This document shows, piece by piece, positions 53,867 through 62,547 of a stretch of 64,000 nt of DNA (position 1 is the first letter of the stretch; each line of letters opens with the position of its first letter). The position numbers were made by a program, and so were the translations under genes. Below the pieces are notes generated by a model, which ran no database searches, was not told the DNA's origin, and was given only the letters and a program-made list of their open reading frames with translations. This stretch comes from Roseovarius albus (GTDB taxonomy: Bacteria > Pseudomonadota > Alphaproteobacteria > Rhodobacterales > Rhodobacteraceae): assembly GCF_900172335.1 (NCBI RefSeq), contig NZ_FWFX01000011.1:90418-154417 (forward strand). The letters run 5' to 3'.

Positions 53867-54862
53867 ATGTCAGACACATCTAAAATGCTCTTTAACCGCC
53901 GTTCATTCCTGTCAAGCGCAGCAACCGTTGCGGTTGGTGGCGCAGCAGCGACATCTCTTGTCATGCCCGCCCGCGCAGCCACTCCCATTGTTGGCGCGCA
54001 GCTTCCACAGGTCTATCGCCGCAAGCTCGGCAATTACGAAATTACCGTTCTCGGCGACGGCTACCTTGACCTCCCGCATCAGATCTGGGCAGATCTCACC
54101 CCAGAGGACATTGACGGTTACCTCATCGACTCTTTCGTCCCCACAGGTTTCATGCGCAATGGCGTGAACGCATACCTGATCAACTCTGGCGAAAAGCTGA
54201 TCCTTGTCGACAGCGGCGCACGAGATCTGTTCGGACCAAATGCCGGTCTGTTTGAAAGCAACCTCGCAGCCGTTGGCGTAAAGCCAGAAGACATCGACAA
54301 AGTCTTGATCACGCACGTTCACCCTGACCACGTTGCCGGCCTCTATACCCCAGACGGCGAAGTGGTTGTTCCGAACGCCGAAGTCTTAGTGGATGAGGCC
54401 GATCTCAACTTTTGGGTCAGTGAATCCGGGCAGGCACAAGCGATCGACATTGCAAAACCATGGTTTGACATCGCGCGCCAGTGGAAAACCGCCTATGATG
54501 GCCGTATCTCGACCTTCAAAGGTGAGAAAGATTTCGGCGATGGCATCTCGTCTTTCCCACTGCCCGGCCACACACCGGGTCACACAGGCCTGCGCGTTGA
54601 AAGCGAAGGTGAGACGCTGTTGATCCTCGGGGACGCTGTGATTAGCGCGGCGGTGCAGTTCGCGAACCCCGATGCATCCGCGATTTGGGATACAAATGCG
54701 GAAGACGGCAAGAAATCCCGCCGCACGATTTTTGATGTTGCCGCGAAGGACCGCACATTGGTCACCGCGACCCATTTGCCGTTCCCATCCTTCGGGTACG
54801 TGGATCGCCGCGCAAACGGCTCCTATCAGTGGGTTCCAGAAGAATGGCGTTACGCCACCTAA
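53867..54862 (+). CDS. Tat-exported metallo-beta-lactamase-fold hydrolase
   Basis: 331 residues. The N-terminus has a twin-arginine signal NRRSFLSSAA and a cleavage-like PARAATP. The MBL metal motif is HVHPDHVAG, with later ligands in PLPGHTPGHTG and a DAV segment. Tat export suggests the protein folds with its metal before leaving the cytoplasm. The role is unknown; related MBL-fold proteins act on lactones or esters. The ATG at 53867 is preferred because it directly precedes the Tat signal. Confidence 0.88.
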   Translation: MSDTSKMLFNRRSFLSSAATVAVGGAAATSLVMPARAATPIVGAQLPQVYRRKLGNYEITVLGDGYLDLPHQIWADLTPEDIDGYLIDSFVPTGFMRNGVNAYLINSGEKLILVDSGARDLFGPNAGLFESNLAAVGVKPEDIDKVLITHVHPDHVAGLYTPDGEVVVPNAEVLVDEADLNFWVSESGQAQAIDIAKPWFDIARQWKTAYDGRISTFKGEKDFGDGISSFPLPGHTPGHTGLRVESEGETLLILGDAVISAAVQFANPDASAIWDTNAEDGKKSRRTIFDVAAKDRTLVTATHLPFPSFGYVDRRANGSYQWVPEEWRYAT

Positions 54863-54877
54863 CCTGCTCTCCAAAAG

Positions 54878-54904
54878 AAGAGTGCCGGCAGCGTCGGCAC
54901 TCTT
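54878..54904 (+). terminator. Hairpin between the hydrolase and quinone reductase genes
   Basis: AAGAGTGCCG (54878–54887) pairs perfectly with CGGCACTCTT (54895–54904), seven-base loop. No clear U run follows. Expression of the reductase gene may depend on read-through or on an own promoter. Confidence 0.55.
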
Positions 54905-54935
54905 CCACCTCCCAACAAAATTATGGAATTCAGAA

Positions 54936-55886
54936 ATGCGCGCCATTGTCGTACAAAAGAACGGAGGGCCAGAGGTCCTCGAACTCAAGGACGTCCCAAA
55001 GCCCACGCCCGGCATTGGCGAAGTCCTCGTCAAGGTCGAAGCCGCCGCGGTCAATCCATTCGACACGCAAGCCCGCCGCGGTGACTATGCCGCCTATATG
55101 CCAACACCCCACAAAATGGGTGTGGATGTGTCCGGCACGGTCGAGGCCTTGGGGGAAGGCGTCGAAACGCTCGCCGTTGGGGATGACGTGTTCTACAGCA
55201 CCCGTGTTCTGTCTAACGAAGGGGGCTACGCAGAATACCATGTCGAGCAGGCGCAGCTGATCGCCGAGAAACCCCAAGACTTGTCCTTCGTGGATGCGGC
55301 CGCCCTGCCCATCGCTGCCAGCACCGCTTGGGTCTGCCTAATCGAACGCGGGCGCCTGAAAGCGGGTGATCGTGTTTTGATCCACGGGGCCTCCGGCGGC
55401 GTCGGTCTATTCGCGGTGCAAATTGCCCGTCTGACCGGCGCCGACGTTGTCGCCACCAGCCGCCAAGATGCGCGGGAACTTGTCCAAAGCCTTGGCGCCG
55501 ACACCACAGTCGACTATCGCCACGCCGATGCGTGGGAGCAACTCGCGGCCCATTCCGGTGGTGGGTATGATGTCATACTCGATCTTGTCGGCGGTGACAC
55601 GATCCAAAAATCCCTCGGCATTTTGGCTGCCGGTGGGCGCGTTGTCAGCATTGTGGACCAGCCAGATCCGCAGAGCCTCTATGATGGATGGGGTGTCAAT
55701 GCCGAAATCCATCTGGTCTTCCTGACGCCAAGTGCGGAACGGCTCGCTTGCCTTGGAGCTCTGACAGCGCGGGGTTTGCTCAAACCGGTGGTTGAAAGGA
55801 CATTGCCACTGGAACAGGCTGCCCAAGCACACCGTCTGATCGAGGCCGGTGGCCGCACAGGAAAGATTGTCCTCGTCACCTCGTGA
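54936..55886 (+). CDS. NADPH:quinone reductase-type MDR oxidoreductase
   Basis: 316 residues of the zinc-free medium-chain dehydrogenase/reductase family. It begins MRAIVVQKNGGPEVLELKDV, has AAAVNPFDTQARRG, the NADPH loop is HGASGGVGLFAVQIA, and the end has LIEAGGRTGKIVLV. It reduces quinones or alkenals with NADPH. No zinc cysteine set is present. Position between the hydrolase and a TetR gene fits an inducible detoxification role. The ATG at 54936 follows GGAATTCAGAA. Confidence 0.92.
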   Translation: MRAIVVQKNGGPEVLELKDVPKPTPGIGEVLVKVEAAAVNPFDTQARRGDYAAYMPTPHKMGVDVSGTVEALGEGVETLAVGDDVFYSTRVLSNEGGYAEYHVEQAQLIAEKPQDLSFVDAAALPIAASTAWVCLIERGRLKAGDRVLIHGASGGVGLFAVQIARLTGADVVATSRQDARELVQSLGADTTVDYRHADAWEQLAAHSGGGYDVILDLVGGDTIQKSLGILAAGGRVVSIVDQPDPQSLYDGWGVNAEIHLVFLTPSAERLACLGALTARGLLKPVVERTLPLEQAAQAHRLIEAGGRTGKIVLVTS

Positions 55887-55908
55887 TGGGACAGTATACA
55901 TAAAACTT

Positions 55909-55938
55909 CAGGGGCGGGTGCGTTTACGCCCGCTCCTG
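55909..55938 (+). terminator. Hairpin after the quinone reductase gene
   Basis: CAGGGGCGGG (55909–55918) pairs with CCCGCTCCTG (55929–55938), one G·T pair, 10-base loop. No U run, so it is a moderate candidate for the end of the preceding transcript before the TetR gene. Confidence 0.5.
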
Positions 55939-55959
55939 TCCACCAGAAGGTAGCGATGG

Positions 55960-56520
55960 ATGCCAAGACCAAGCCATAAAGACAAAATCATCCAATCCGG
56001 ATTGGCCGTCTTTCACGAATTCGGCTACCATGCGAGTGGTGTGCAAACAATTGTGGATCATGCAGGCGTCCCCAAGGGATCTTTCTACAACCATTTCAAA
56101 AGCAAGGATGAACTGGGGCTTGAAGTTTTGGATACCTATTGGCGTCAATCCGAAGACATGCGTGCCGCCCTCAGAGATCCAACACAAACCCCGCTCGATC
56201 GCATTGACGCGCATCTTGCGGCCTTCAATGTAACCCAGTCCGGCTGCCTAGTCGGGAACTTCACAAGTGAAATGGCGAACGAGCCAGAGTTTCGCGAGGC
56301 GCTTCGAGAAGTGTACGCAAGCTGGATTGCGGATTTTGAAACCTGCATCGCACATGGCCAGGAAGACGGAAGCATCCGTGACGATCAAGCAGCAAAGGCC
56401 TTAGCGGAATTTGTCGTGACCGCGCTGGAGGGGTCCGTTCTGAAAAGAAAAATCGAAGATGATGAGCAAAACCTCATCACCTTTCGCAATACCATAGCAG
56501 CGTTCTTGCGGGCGGACTGA
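55960..56520 (+). CDS. TetR-family regulator 2
   Basis: 186 residues. The HTH is FHEFGYHASGVQTIVDHAGVPKGSFYNHFKSKDEL (about residues 14–48). The C-terminal domain has FNVTQSGCLVGNFTSEMANEPEF, as in TetR proteins of the AcrR/NemR-like group with a conserved Cys in GCL. NemR-like proteins use such a cysteine to sense electrophiles, so the same may hold here. It follows the quinone reductase gene. Confidence 0.9.
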   Translation: MPRPSHKDKIIQSGLAVFHEFGYHASGVQTIVDHAGVPKGSFYNHFKSKDELGLEVLDTYWRQSEDMRAALRDPTQTPLDRIDAHLAAFNVTQSGCLVGNFTSEMANEPEFREALREVYASWIADFETCIAHGQEDGSIRDDQAAKALAEFVVTALEGSVLKRKIEDDEQNLITFRNTIAAFLRAD

Positions 56521-57151
56521 GCCGTCTTGAAAGAAACAAGCACGTTACCGGGCGAATGTCGGTGTTGGGCGACCAGACAAGAAGTTTTCATCAGCGAAAA
56601 AAAAATCAAAAAGCCGGAACAGTCTGGCAAATGCTCAAGCAATATTGCACAGAATCGGTGATACGCTCCACAAATTGAACACTGTGATAGGAATACTCGC
56701 AGCCTCGACCCAGTGGATGCTGTACCAAGTTGTCCGGTATGATTTATGCAAAGAGCAGTTTTCTCCCAAAGCGGATGCTGCGTGGCATCCGATGACTGCT
56801 CGGAGCCGATTGTGTTGAAAAACCCCAATATGCGAAGCTCTTGTTTTTCCGACGAAATCACGTGATTTGCGAAAGTCAGATTGGATTGTGGCTCAGAGAT
56901 AATGAGGGCGCTCAGCAGAGCTAAAGGCCGGACTTGGCCGACCCCCTCGCCAAAATCTGCTATTTGGACTGTGCGACGAAAAAATCTCCCGATTTGCGCC
57001 GAAACCGGAGTTTTTCAACACAATCAGCCCATACCCACCCACTTGCTGCTTAGCAGCGAATGACATGGTGTGTTTGCGGTGATCGCTCTCCTCGGGCGAA
57101 CGAGGTGCAGTAAACTGGCCTCACAAATGAAAGCCGTAGAGGAGAACGACC
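56521..57151. other. Gene-free interval holding the MITE-like element and IS110 left flank
   Basis: No supported gene; minus-strand frames here lack known domains. It includes the 218-bp element at 56808–57025 and the 90 bases before the transposase, with AGAGGAG as its ribosome binding site. The IS110 left end lies somewhere in 57026–57151. Confidence 0.5.
56808..57025. mobile_element. MITE-like element with 19-bp terminal inverted repeats
   Basis: GATTGTGTTGAAAAACCCC (56808–56826) is repeated inverted at 57007–57025 with one mismatch; two to three more flanking bases also pair. The 218-bp interior has no coding capacity. Terminal repeats of this type suggest a non-autonomous derivative of a DDE-type insertion sequence; the parent is not in the window. 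Confidence 0.7.
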
Positions 57152-58192
57152 ATGTCATATTATGTAGGGCTCGACGTTTCCGTCAAATCAGTCACGATCT
57201 GTGTTGTTGATGGCGACGGTGCCATCGCAGCGCGCGGCGAGGTTTCGTCTGATCCAGATCAGATTGCCGCGTTCGTATTGAAACATGCACCCGATGCTGC
57301 GCGTGTTGTCCATGAGAGTGGGATTCTGTCGATCTGGTTGACCCGCGAGTTGGAGAAGCGTGGCCTGCCGATCATCTGCATTGATGCGCGATTGGCTCAC
57401 AAAGCTTTGTCGGGACGCATTAACAAATCGGATCGTGGCGATGCCGAAGGGCTGGCTCAATTGGCGCGGACCGGCTGGTTCAACCAGGTGCATGTCCGTA
57501 GCGAGGCGTCAGAGCGAATTCGTGTTTTGATCGGCACACGTGAATGTCTGATCAAGATGCGCAAGGATTTGGAGGGGCATGTTCGCGGTGTTTTGAAAGT
57601 CTTTGGGGTCTGCATGTCAGGCGTGCATCGCGCGAACATGCGACAGGGCTTTCGCGATCAACTTATCAAAGCGGGCGCTGTCGATCCTGCCATCGCTGTG
57701 ATGGTGGACATGTTTAATCCAATTCATCTGGCACTATGCTCAGCAGCTGAAGCAATGGACGCTGAGCTCAGGGCAATCGCGTGAGGAAGCAGCCTTGCTG
57801 TGCGCCTAATGACAGTCCCTGGCGTCGGCCCCATCGTCGCTCTTGCCTTCATCTCAACACTGGATGATGCCGCACGGTTCAAAAAGTCAAAAGATGTCGG
57901 CGCATTCCTTGGCCTCACGCCGCGCCGCTATCAATCTGGTGAAATGGATTGGTCGGGGCGCATCTCAAAATGCGGAGATCGTGATCTGCGGCGATTGCTA
58001 TACTCGGCAGCCACGACTTTGATCACACAAGTCAAAAAGCCATCACCATTGCTGATCTGGGCTACGCGCCTGAACGAGCGAAAAGGCTTCAAAAAGGCTG
58101 CCGTCGCAGCCGCAAGGAAGATCGCAATCGTCATGCACCGCATCTGGCGTAACGAAACTGTTTTTGATCCAAACATGGAGGGTGTGGCCTAA
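57152..58192 (+). pseudogene. IS110-family transposase, interrupted by TGA
   Basis: Two halves of an IS110 transposase lie in the same reading frame. The first (57152–57781) starts YVGLDVSVKS with the first catalytic Asp and has INKSDRGDAEGLAQL. An in-frame TGA at 57782–57784 follows, then the second half with TVPGVGPIVALAFI (the Tnp IS110 C-domain) and FLGLTPRRYQSGE. The joined length, about 346 codons, is normal. The bases next to the TGA suggest small indels; a neighbouring frame reads REEAALL. The copy is probably inactive. AGAGGAG lies before its ATG. Confidence 0.85.
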
Positions 58193-58442
58193 ACACAAAC
58201 AACGAATACCTGCCCGAGAGATCATGGGCGGGTTCAGCGTCCTTCGGGACGGTGGCGGATCAAGCCCGTCTGAAGCGGTAGAGGTGGAACACATCCAACC
58301 TCGCGAATGACATTGTGGCCGATCAGCTCCCGGACGCCATCATGAAGCGGTAAAACCGACTTCGGAGAGAACCACGACCCCGAATGACCTATAACCCAAG
58401 TCCTTGACTTCAACGCAAACAGAGAACCGCTTTCATCGGTTG

Positions 58443-58532
58443 CTAATGTTGCGTCATGAAATCGATCAGTTTGCGAATGCGTGTGGGTAACGACGTACGG
58501 TTCGGGTAAACAACGAATCTCTCCCGCTGAAG
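58443..58532 (-). pseudogene. LysR regulator C-terminal remnant
   Basis: Thirty codons ending in TAG read LQRERFVVYPNRTSLPTRIRK then LIDFM; this matches the closing part of LysR substrate-binding domains (VYPNR-SLP-RIR-FIDF). The rest of such a gene is missing. It lies 10 bases beyond the reductase gene and near IS110, so deletion linked to transposition is plausible. Confidence 0.6.
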
Positions 58533-58541
58533 TCGCTTCGG

Positions 58542-59303
58542 TCACGCCGCTCCAGATAGCCGTTTGGACAGAGCATCAAGTCCACGCTCCGTTGATGCGA
58601 ACGCGCCTTCTGCCTCCATGTATTCACGAAACTGACGATTGAGGCCACCGGGGGTGTTTAGAGCGGCAATCAACGCGGGCAGCACGTTCAGCTCTGTCAT
58701 CGGCTTTGCCATCAGCGATCCACCCACGAGAAGGCGAAGGAATTGTTCTGCTCCGTGGTAGTCTCCCGTCCTGGCCGCCAACCAATCAGCACCAGTTGCC
58801 AACATTTTCACGATCGGTGAAAGGATCGCCTGGGCCGCAAGAAAATCACTCAGCGCGGTTTCGGTAGAAAGGGAGACCACAGTGTTGGTCTTCCCAACAA
58901 GTTTGTCGATTGTGTCTGACTGAGGGTAGGCCATTAAGGGCGAACCGCCTTCAGCGATTGACGGATACGGAATCATGATCGCTTCGAATTTGGCGGGCGC
59001 GATAAGGGATTGAATGTCCTTTGTGGAAATGCCGACCATGAACGAAATCACTTTTTGATCCGGTCTGAATTCTAGAGGTTTCAAGACATCCGGGGCTGCC
59101 TCCACTGTCGTGCCCAGAAAGACAACATCGCTATTGTCGAGAACAGTTTGATTATCCGCAATGGTTACCGCGTCGAACTGGTCGTCTAACTTGGCCGCAT
59201 GGGCAGCCCCACGTTGGCTGACATAAATCTGATGTCCATCGCGAGCGACGCCTGTCGCAACTGCACTTGCGATGTTGCCCAATCCGATAAAACCAAGTTT
59301 CAT
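58542..59303 (-). CDS. ProC-like NAD(P)-dependent reductase
   Basis: 253 residues of the pyrroline-5-carboxylate reductase-like family. The Rossmann start is MKLGFIGLGNIASAVATG, with VVFLGTTVEAAPDVL and KVISFMVGIS further on, and an all-helical C-domain from about 160. True ProC has conserved residues at the C-domain that I cannot confirm, so the substrate may differ. The gene lies one base after the stop of the flavoenzyme upstream, so the two probably act together. Confidence 0.8.
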   Translation of the reverse strand: MKLGFIGLGNIASAVATGVARDGHQIYVSQRGAAHAAKLDDQFDAVTIADNQTVLDNSDVVFLGTTVEAAPDVLKPLEFRPDQKVISFMVGISTKDIQSLIAPAKFEAIMIPYPSIAEGGSPLMAYPQSDTIDKLVGKTNTVVSLSTETALSDFLAAQAILSPIVKMLATGADWLAARTGDYHGAEQFLRLLVGGSLMAKPMTELNVLPALIAALNTPGGLNRQFREYMEAEGAFASTERGLDALSKRLSGAA

Positions 59304-59304
59304 A

Positions 59305-61359
59305 TCATAAGTCCTTCATTAGCCGCAGTGCATCGTAGATCGCTGCATGGATGTTTCTGGCCGCAACCGCATCTCCGATACGGAACAATGAAAAGCGGCC
59401 ATCTTTGTTGTGAGAAACGGCTTGGGGAGTCCCCCCAAGCAAGGCTGCATGATCAACCTCGCCTAGGTTGCGAGACAAAGGTTTGAGGTCGAAGTAAAGA
59501 TCAGCGTTCGGCAACGTGCCGTAGTTGATGACAACCTGATCATAGGGCCGTGTCGTGCGTTTCATAGTGTAGTCAGAGCCTGCTTCAACCAACAGTCGAT
59601 TGCCGTCACGTTGCAGTCCAAACATCCGGCGCGCAACCGTAAGGGTCACATCGCTTTCCTGCAGAGTTTTCAGATAAGGAACCAGGTTCAGCCCCATCAC
59701 GCCCGGTGCGAAAGAACGATCGGGCGTCATCACTTCTACGTTGCTCGCTGAACCAGCGGCGATCTCAGCGGCCTGCAAACCGGCATGATCGCCTGCCTCG
59801 TCGAAAATGAGAACGTCGCCAGAGGCCTTTACGTCCCCCGAGATGATGTCCCAGGAACTGATCACGTCCTTGGTATCCTCCATCTGCTCGTAGAGGCGTA
59901 GCTGCGGCAATCCGCCAGTAGCCACAACAACGATATCTGGATCGAGTTCCGTGACATCAGATACTTCGGCCCATGTGTTGAAACGAAACTCCACACCAAG
60001 CGCGGCACATTGCGACATACGCCAGTCAATGATGCCGATCATTTCTTTGCGTCTAGGAGATTGAGCCGTCAGACGCACCTGCCCGCCTGGGTCTGCGGCC
60101 ACTTCAAAAACGATAACTTCATGCCCTCGCTCGACCGCGACACGCGCGGCTTCCAGCCCGCCGGGGCCAGCGCCGATAACCACAACTTTCTTCCGGTGTG
60201 TCGCCTTGGACACCACATGCGGCATCGACAATTCCCGACCCGTCGCGGCGTTGTGAACGCACAGCGCCTCGCCGCCCTGATATATTCTGTCCAAACAATA
60301 GGTCGCGCCGACACAAGGCCGGATATCATCTTCACGCCCTTCAATGATCTTGGTCACAATATGCGGATCGGCCATATGCGCGCGGGTCATCCCCACGACA
60401 TCCAACAACCCCTCAGCAACCGCATGCCGGGCGGTCGCGACATCTGGAATACGTGCGGCGTGGAAAGTCGGCATGCCAATTTCGGCTCGAATGCGACCAG
60501 CGAAATCCAGATGTGGCGCGCTCTTGGAACCCTGCAATGGAATGACATCTGACAAGGCTGGATCGGAATGGATACGTCCGCGAATGACGTTTAGAAAGTC
60601 CACTAAACCGTCATCTTTCAAGCGCCGTGCTATCTCAAGCCCGTCATCGGGGGTAATCCCATGCTCTTCGGTTTCATCGGCAGTAAAGCGGATGCCGACA
60701 ATAAAGTCCGAGCCGACACGCTCGCGAATGGCCTGCAACACATCGACTGAAAACTGCATACGACTATCCAGCGATTGCGGCCCATATCGCCCTTCCATTT
60801 CGTTGGTGAGCGGTGACCAAAATTGATCCAGCAGATGGCCATAAGCCTCAACTTCAATCCCATCCATCCCCCCGATCCTCATCCGCTCGGCGGCGTCAGC
60901 ATAGTCGGTGATGATACGTTTGCAGTCCCAATCTTCGATCAACTTGGGATGAAAGAGATGCGCGGCTTCATGATGATGCGACGAAGAAACCGAAGGCAGC
61001 CAGTCACCGAAACTCCACCCGGTGCGTCGACCCAGATGCGTCAGCTGGATCATCACCGCGCAGCCGTGGTCATGACATGCATCAGTCAGATTGCGTATCC
61101 ACGGAACCACTTCGTCTTTGTATGCAAGAACGTTGTTGAATGACGGCGGGCTATCACGGGACACCGCGGCAGACCCGGCCGTCATCGCAAGCCCGACGCC
61201 CGCCCGCGCGCGTTCCTCATGATAAGCCCGATAGCGATCTTTTGGCATGCCGTCTTCGGGATAGGCCGGTTCATGTGCGGTCGTCATGATCCGGTTTTTG
61301 AGTGTAAGATGTTTGAGTTGATAGGGTTGCAGAAGTGGGTCTTTGCTGGTGCCTGCCAT
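59305..61359 (-). CDS. TMADH/2,4-dienoyl-CoA reductase-type iron–sulfur flavoenzyme
   Basis: 684 residues. An N-terminal FMN barrel of the old-yellow-enzyme type (about 1–370; LKNRIMTTAHEPAYPEDG at its start) is followed by a 4Fe-4S cysteine set (CVGATYC and a later Cys in EALCVHN) and a two-part FAD/NAD domain with VVVIGAGPGGLEAARVA. This is the layout of trimethylamine dehydrogenase, histamine dehydrogenase and N-methylproline demethylase. With the ProC-like gene downstream, demethylation of an N-methylated cyclic or amine compound is plausible. The open frame extends to 61449; the ATG at 61359 after GGGAG fits the family start. Confidence 0.85.
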   Translation of the reverse strand: MAGTSKDPLLQPYQLKHLTLKNRIMTTAHEPAYPEDGMPKDRYRAYHEERARAGVGLAMTAGSAAVSRDSPPSFNNVLAYKDEVVPWIRNLTDACHDHGCAVMIQLTHLGRRTGWSFGDWLPSVSSSHHHEAAHLFHPKLIEDWDCKRIITDYADAAERMRIGGMDGIEVEAYGHLLDQFWSPLTNEMEGRYGPQSLDSRMQFSVDVLQAIRERVGSDFIVGIRFTADETEEHGITPDDGLEIARRLKDDGLVDFLNVIRGRIHSDPALSDVIPLQGSKSAPHLDFAGRIRAEIGMPTFHAARIPDVATARHAVAEGLLDVVGMTRAHMADPHIVTKIIEGREDDIRPCVGATYCLDRIYQGGEALCVHNAATGRELSMPHVVSKATHRKKVVVIGAGPGGLEAARVAVERGHEVIVFEVAADPGGQVRLTAQSPRRKEMIGIIDWRMSQCAALGVEFRFNTWAEVSDVTELDPDIVVVATGGLPQLRLYEQMEDTKDVISSWDIISGDVKASGDVLIFDEAGDHAGLQAAEIAAGSASNVEVMTPDRSFAPGVMGLNLVPYLKTLQESDVTLTVARRMFGLQRDGNRLLVEAGSDYTMKRTTRPYDQVVINYGTLPNADLYFDLKPLSRNLGEVDHAALLGGTPQAVSHNKDGRFSLFRIGDAVAARNIHAAIYDALRLMKDL

Positions 61360-61361
61360 CT

Positions 61362-62453
61362 TTAGGTACTCCCTACGAAGAATCCGTATTGCTCCGCCAA
61401 AACATGCCGGGTTTCTGCCCCAAGTGCCTGTGCCGCAGTAAAAGCCCAATGTGGATTGCGCATCATTTCGCGGCCCAAAAGAACGATGTCAGCCTTGTGG
61501 TTCGCAACCAGATGCTCGGCTTGTTCGGGTGTCGTAACTCCGCCAACTGCCATCACAGGCAAGTCTGTCTCTTTGCGTATTTCGCCAGCCATTTCGGGTT
61601 GTTCAGCTGTTCTGTTTCCAATCGCTCCGCGCGCCTCTGGCACTGCACCACCACCCGAGCAATCGAGAATATCAACCCCGCGCTCTTTCAACCAAGTTCC
61701 GACTTGTGCCGTTTCACGCAGGGTCAAACCACCCACAGCGAAGTCATGCACCGACAGGCGAACAGACAACACCCGGTCCTCCGGCCAGACCGCTCGAACA
61801 TGTTCGACCGTTTCGAGCAAGAACCTCGCGCGCGACTTGAGGTCTCCACCATAGGCATCCGCACGCGTGTTCACCAAATTTGTCAGGAAGGAATGCAGCA
61901 AATAGCCGTGCGCGCAGTGGACCTCAAGAAGATCATAACCAACATCACGCGCCAACTCCGCGGAACGGACAAACTGTGCCTGAATATCCCGAATCTCAGG
62001 TATCGAAAGTGCGCGCGGCTCTTGCCACAATCGCGTCCCATCCGGGTCAAAGGCCACATCTACTGGACCTACGGTCTCCCAGCCCAGCGGATCGTTTGCA
62101 TCAAGATGACTTCCACCCTCCAGTGCGGTCGCGGCACTTCCCTTTCGCCCCGAATGCGAAATCTGAATCCCAGTTACTGCGCCGAAGGATTTTTGAAAGG
62201 CTACAATAGGCTCCAAGCGATCAGCCTGTCGGTCGTTCCACAATCCGGCACATCCGTTTGAGATACGACCGGTCGGGGAAACAGCGGTGCATTCCGCCAT
62301 GATCAACCCCACACCGCCAACGGCGCGCGCGCCGAGATGCACCATGTGCCAATCCGAAGCGACACCGTCTGTCGAGGCATACTGACACATTGGGGACATG
62401 CCAATTCGGTTCTTAAATGAAACGTTGTTGATCTTTAGCGGTGTGAGGAGCAT
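61362..62453 (-). CDS. YqjM-like old yellow enzyme
   Basis: 363 residues, FMN barrel. MLLTPLKINNVSFKNRIGMSPMCQYAS is the usual YqjM start (residues 1–26), with ISHSGRKGS, DLLEVHCAHGYLLHSFLTN carrying the His pair, and VLLGREMMRNPHW. It reduces activated alkenes with NADPH. A TTG upstream at 62495 is open, but family alignment begins at the ATG at 62453; the ribosome binding site is weak. It ends three bases before the flavoenzyme start. Confidence 0.88.
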   Translation of the reverse strand: MLLTPLKINNVSFKNRIGMSPMCQYASTDGVASDWHMVHLGARAVGGVGLIMAECTAVSPTGRISNGCAGLWNDRQADRLEPIVAFQKSFGAVTGIQISHSGRKGSAATALEGGSHLDANDPLGWETVGPVDVAFDPDGTRLWQEPRALSIPEIRDIQAQFVRSAELARDVGYDLLEVHCAHGYLLHSFLTNLVNTRADAYGGDLKSRARFLLETVEHVRAVWPEDRVLSVRLSVHDFAVGGLTLRETAQVGTWLKERGVDILDCSGGGAVPEARGAIGNRTAEQPEMAGEIRKETDLPVMAVGGVTTPEQAEHLVANHKADIVLLGREMMRNPHWAFTAAQALGAETRHVLAEQYGFFVGST

Positions 62454-62534
62454 TTGCGGATTGCCTTGTAAGTGGGACGCGTATTTGTTGACCAATTGTT
62501 CGAAATCTCCTAGGAAAATAATAATCCTGATTGG

Positions 62535-62547
62535 TTAGAAATTCTAA
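62535..62547. promoter_or_regulatory. Palindrome at the LysR start (TTAGAA-A-TTCTAA)
   Basis: A perfect 6+6 palindrome with one central base whose last base is the first of the LysR start codon at 62547. It lies between the divergent flavoenzyme genes and the LysR gene, and may be a control site. Confidence 0.45.

Noticed and set aside
56385..56861. 158-residue minus-strand frame
   Set aside because: It overlaps the second TetR gene and a gene-free stretch and has no recognisable domain.
57782..57784. TGA read-through (selenocysteine or recoding) in the IS110 transposase
   Set aside because: No SECIS-like structure was apparent and the codons after the TGA do not match the family, which points to indels.
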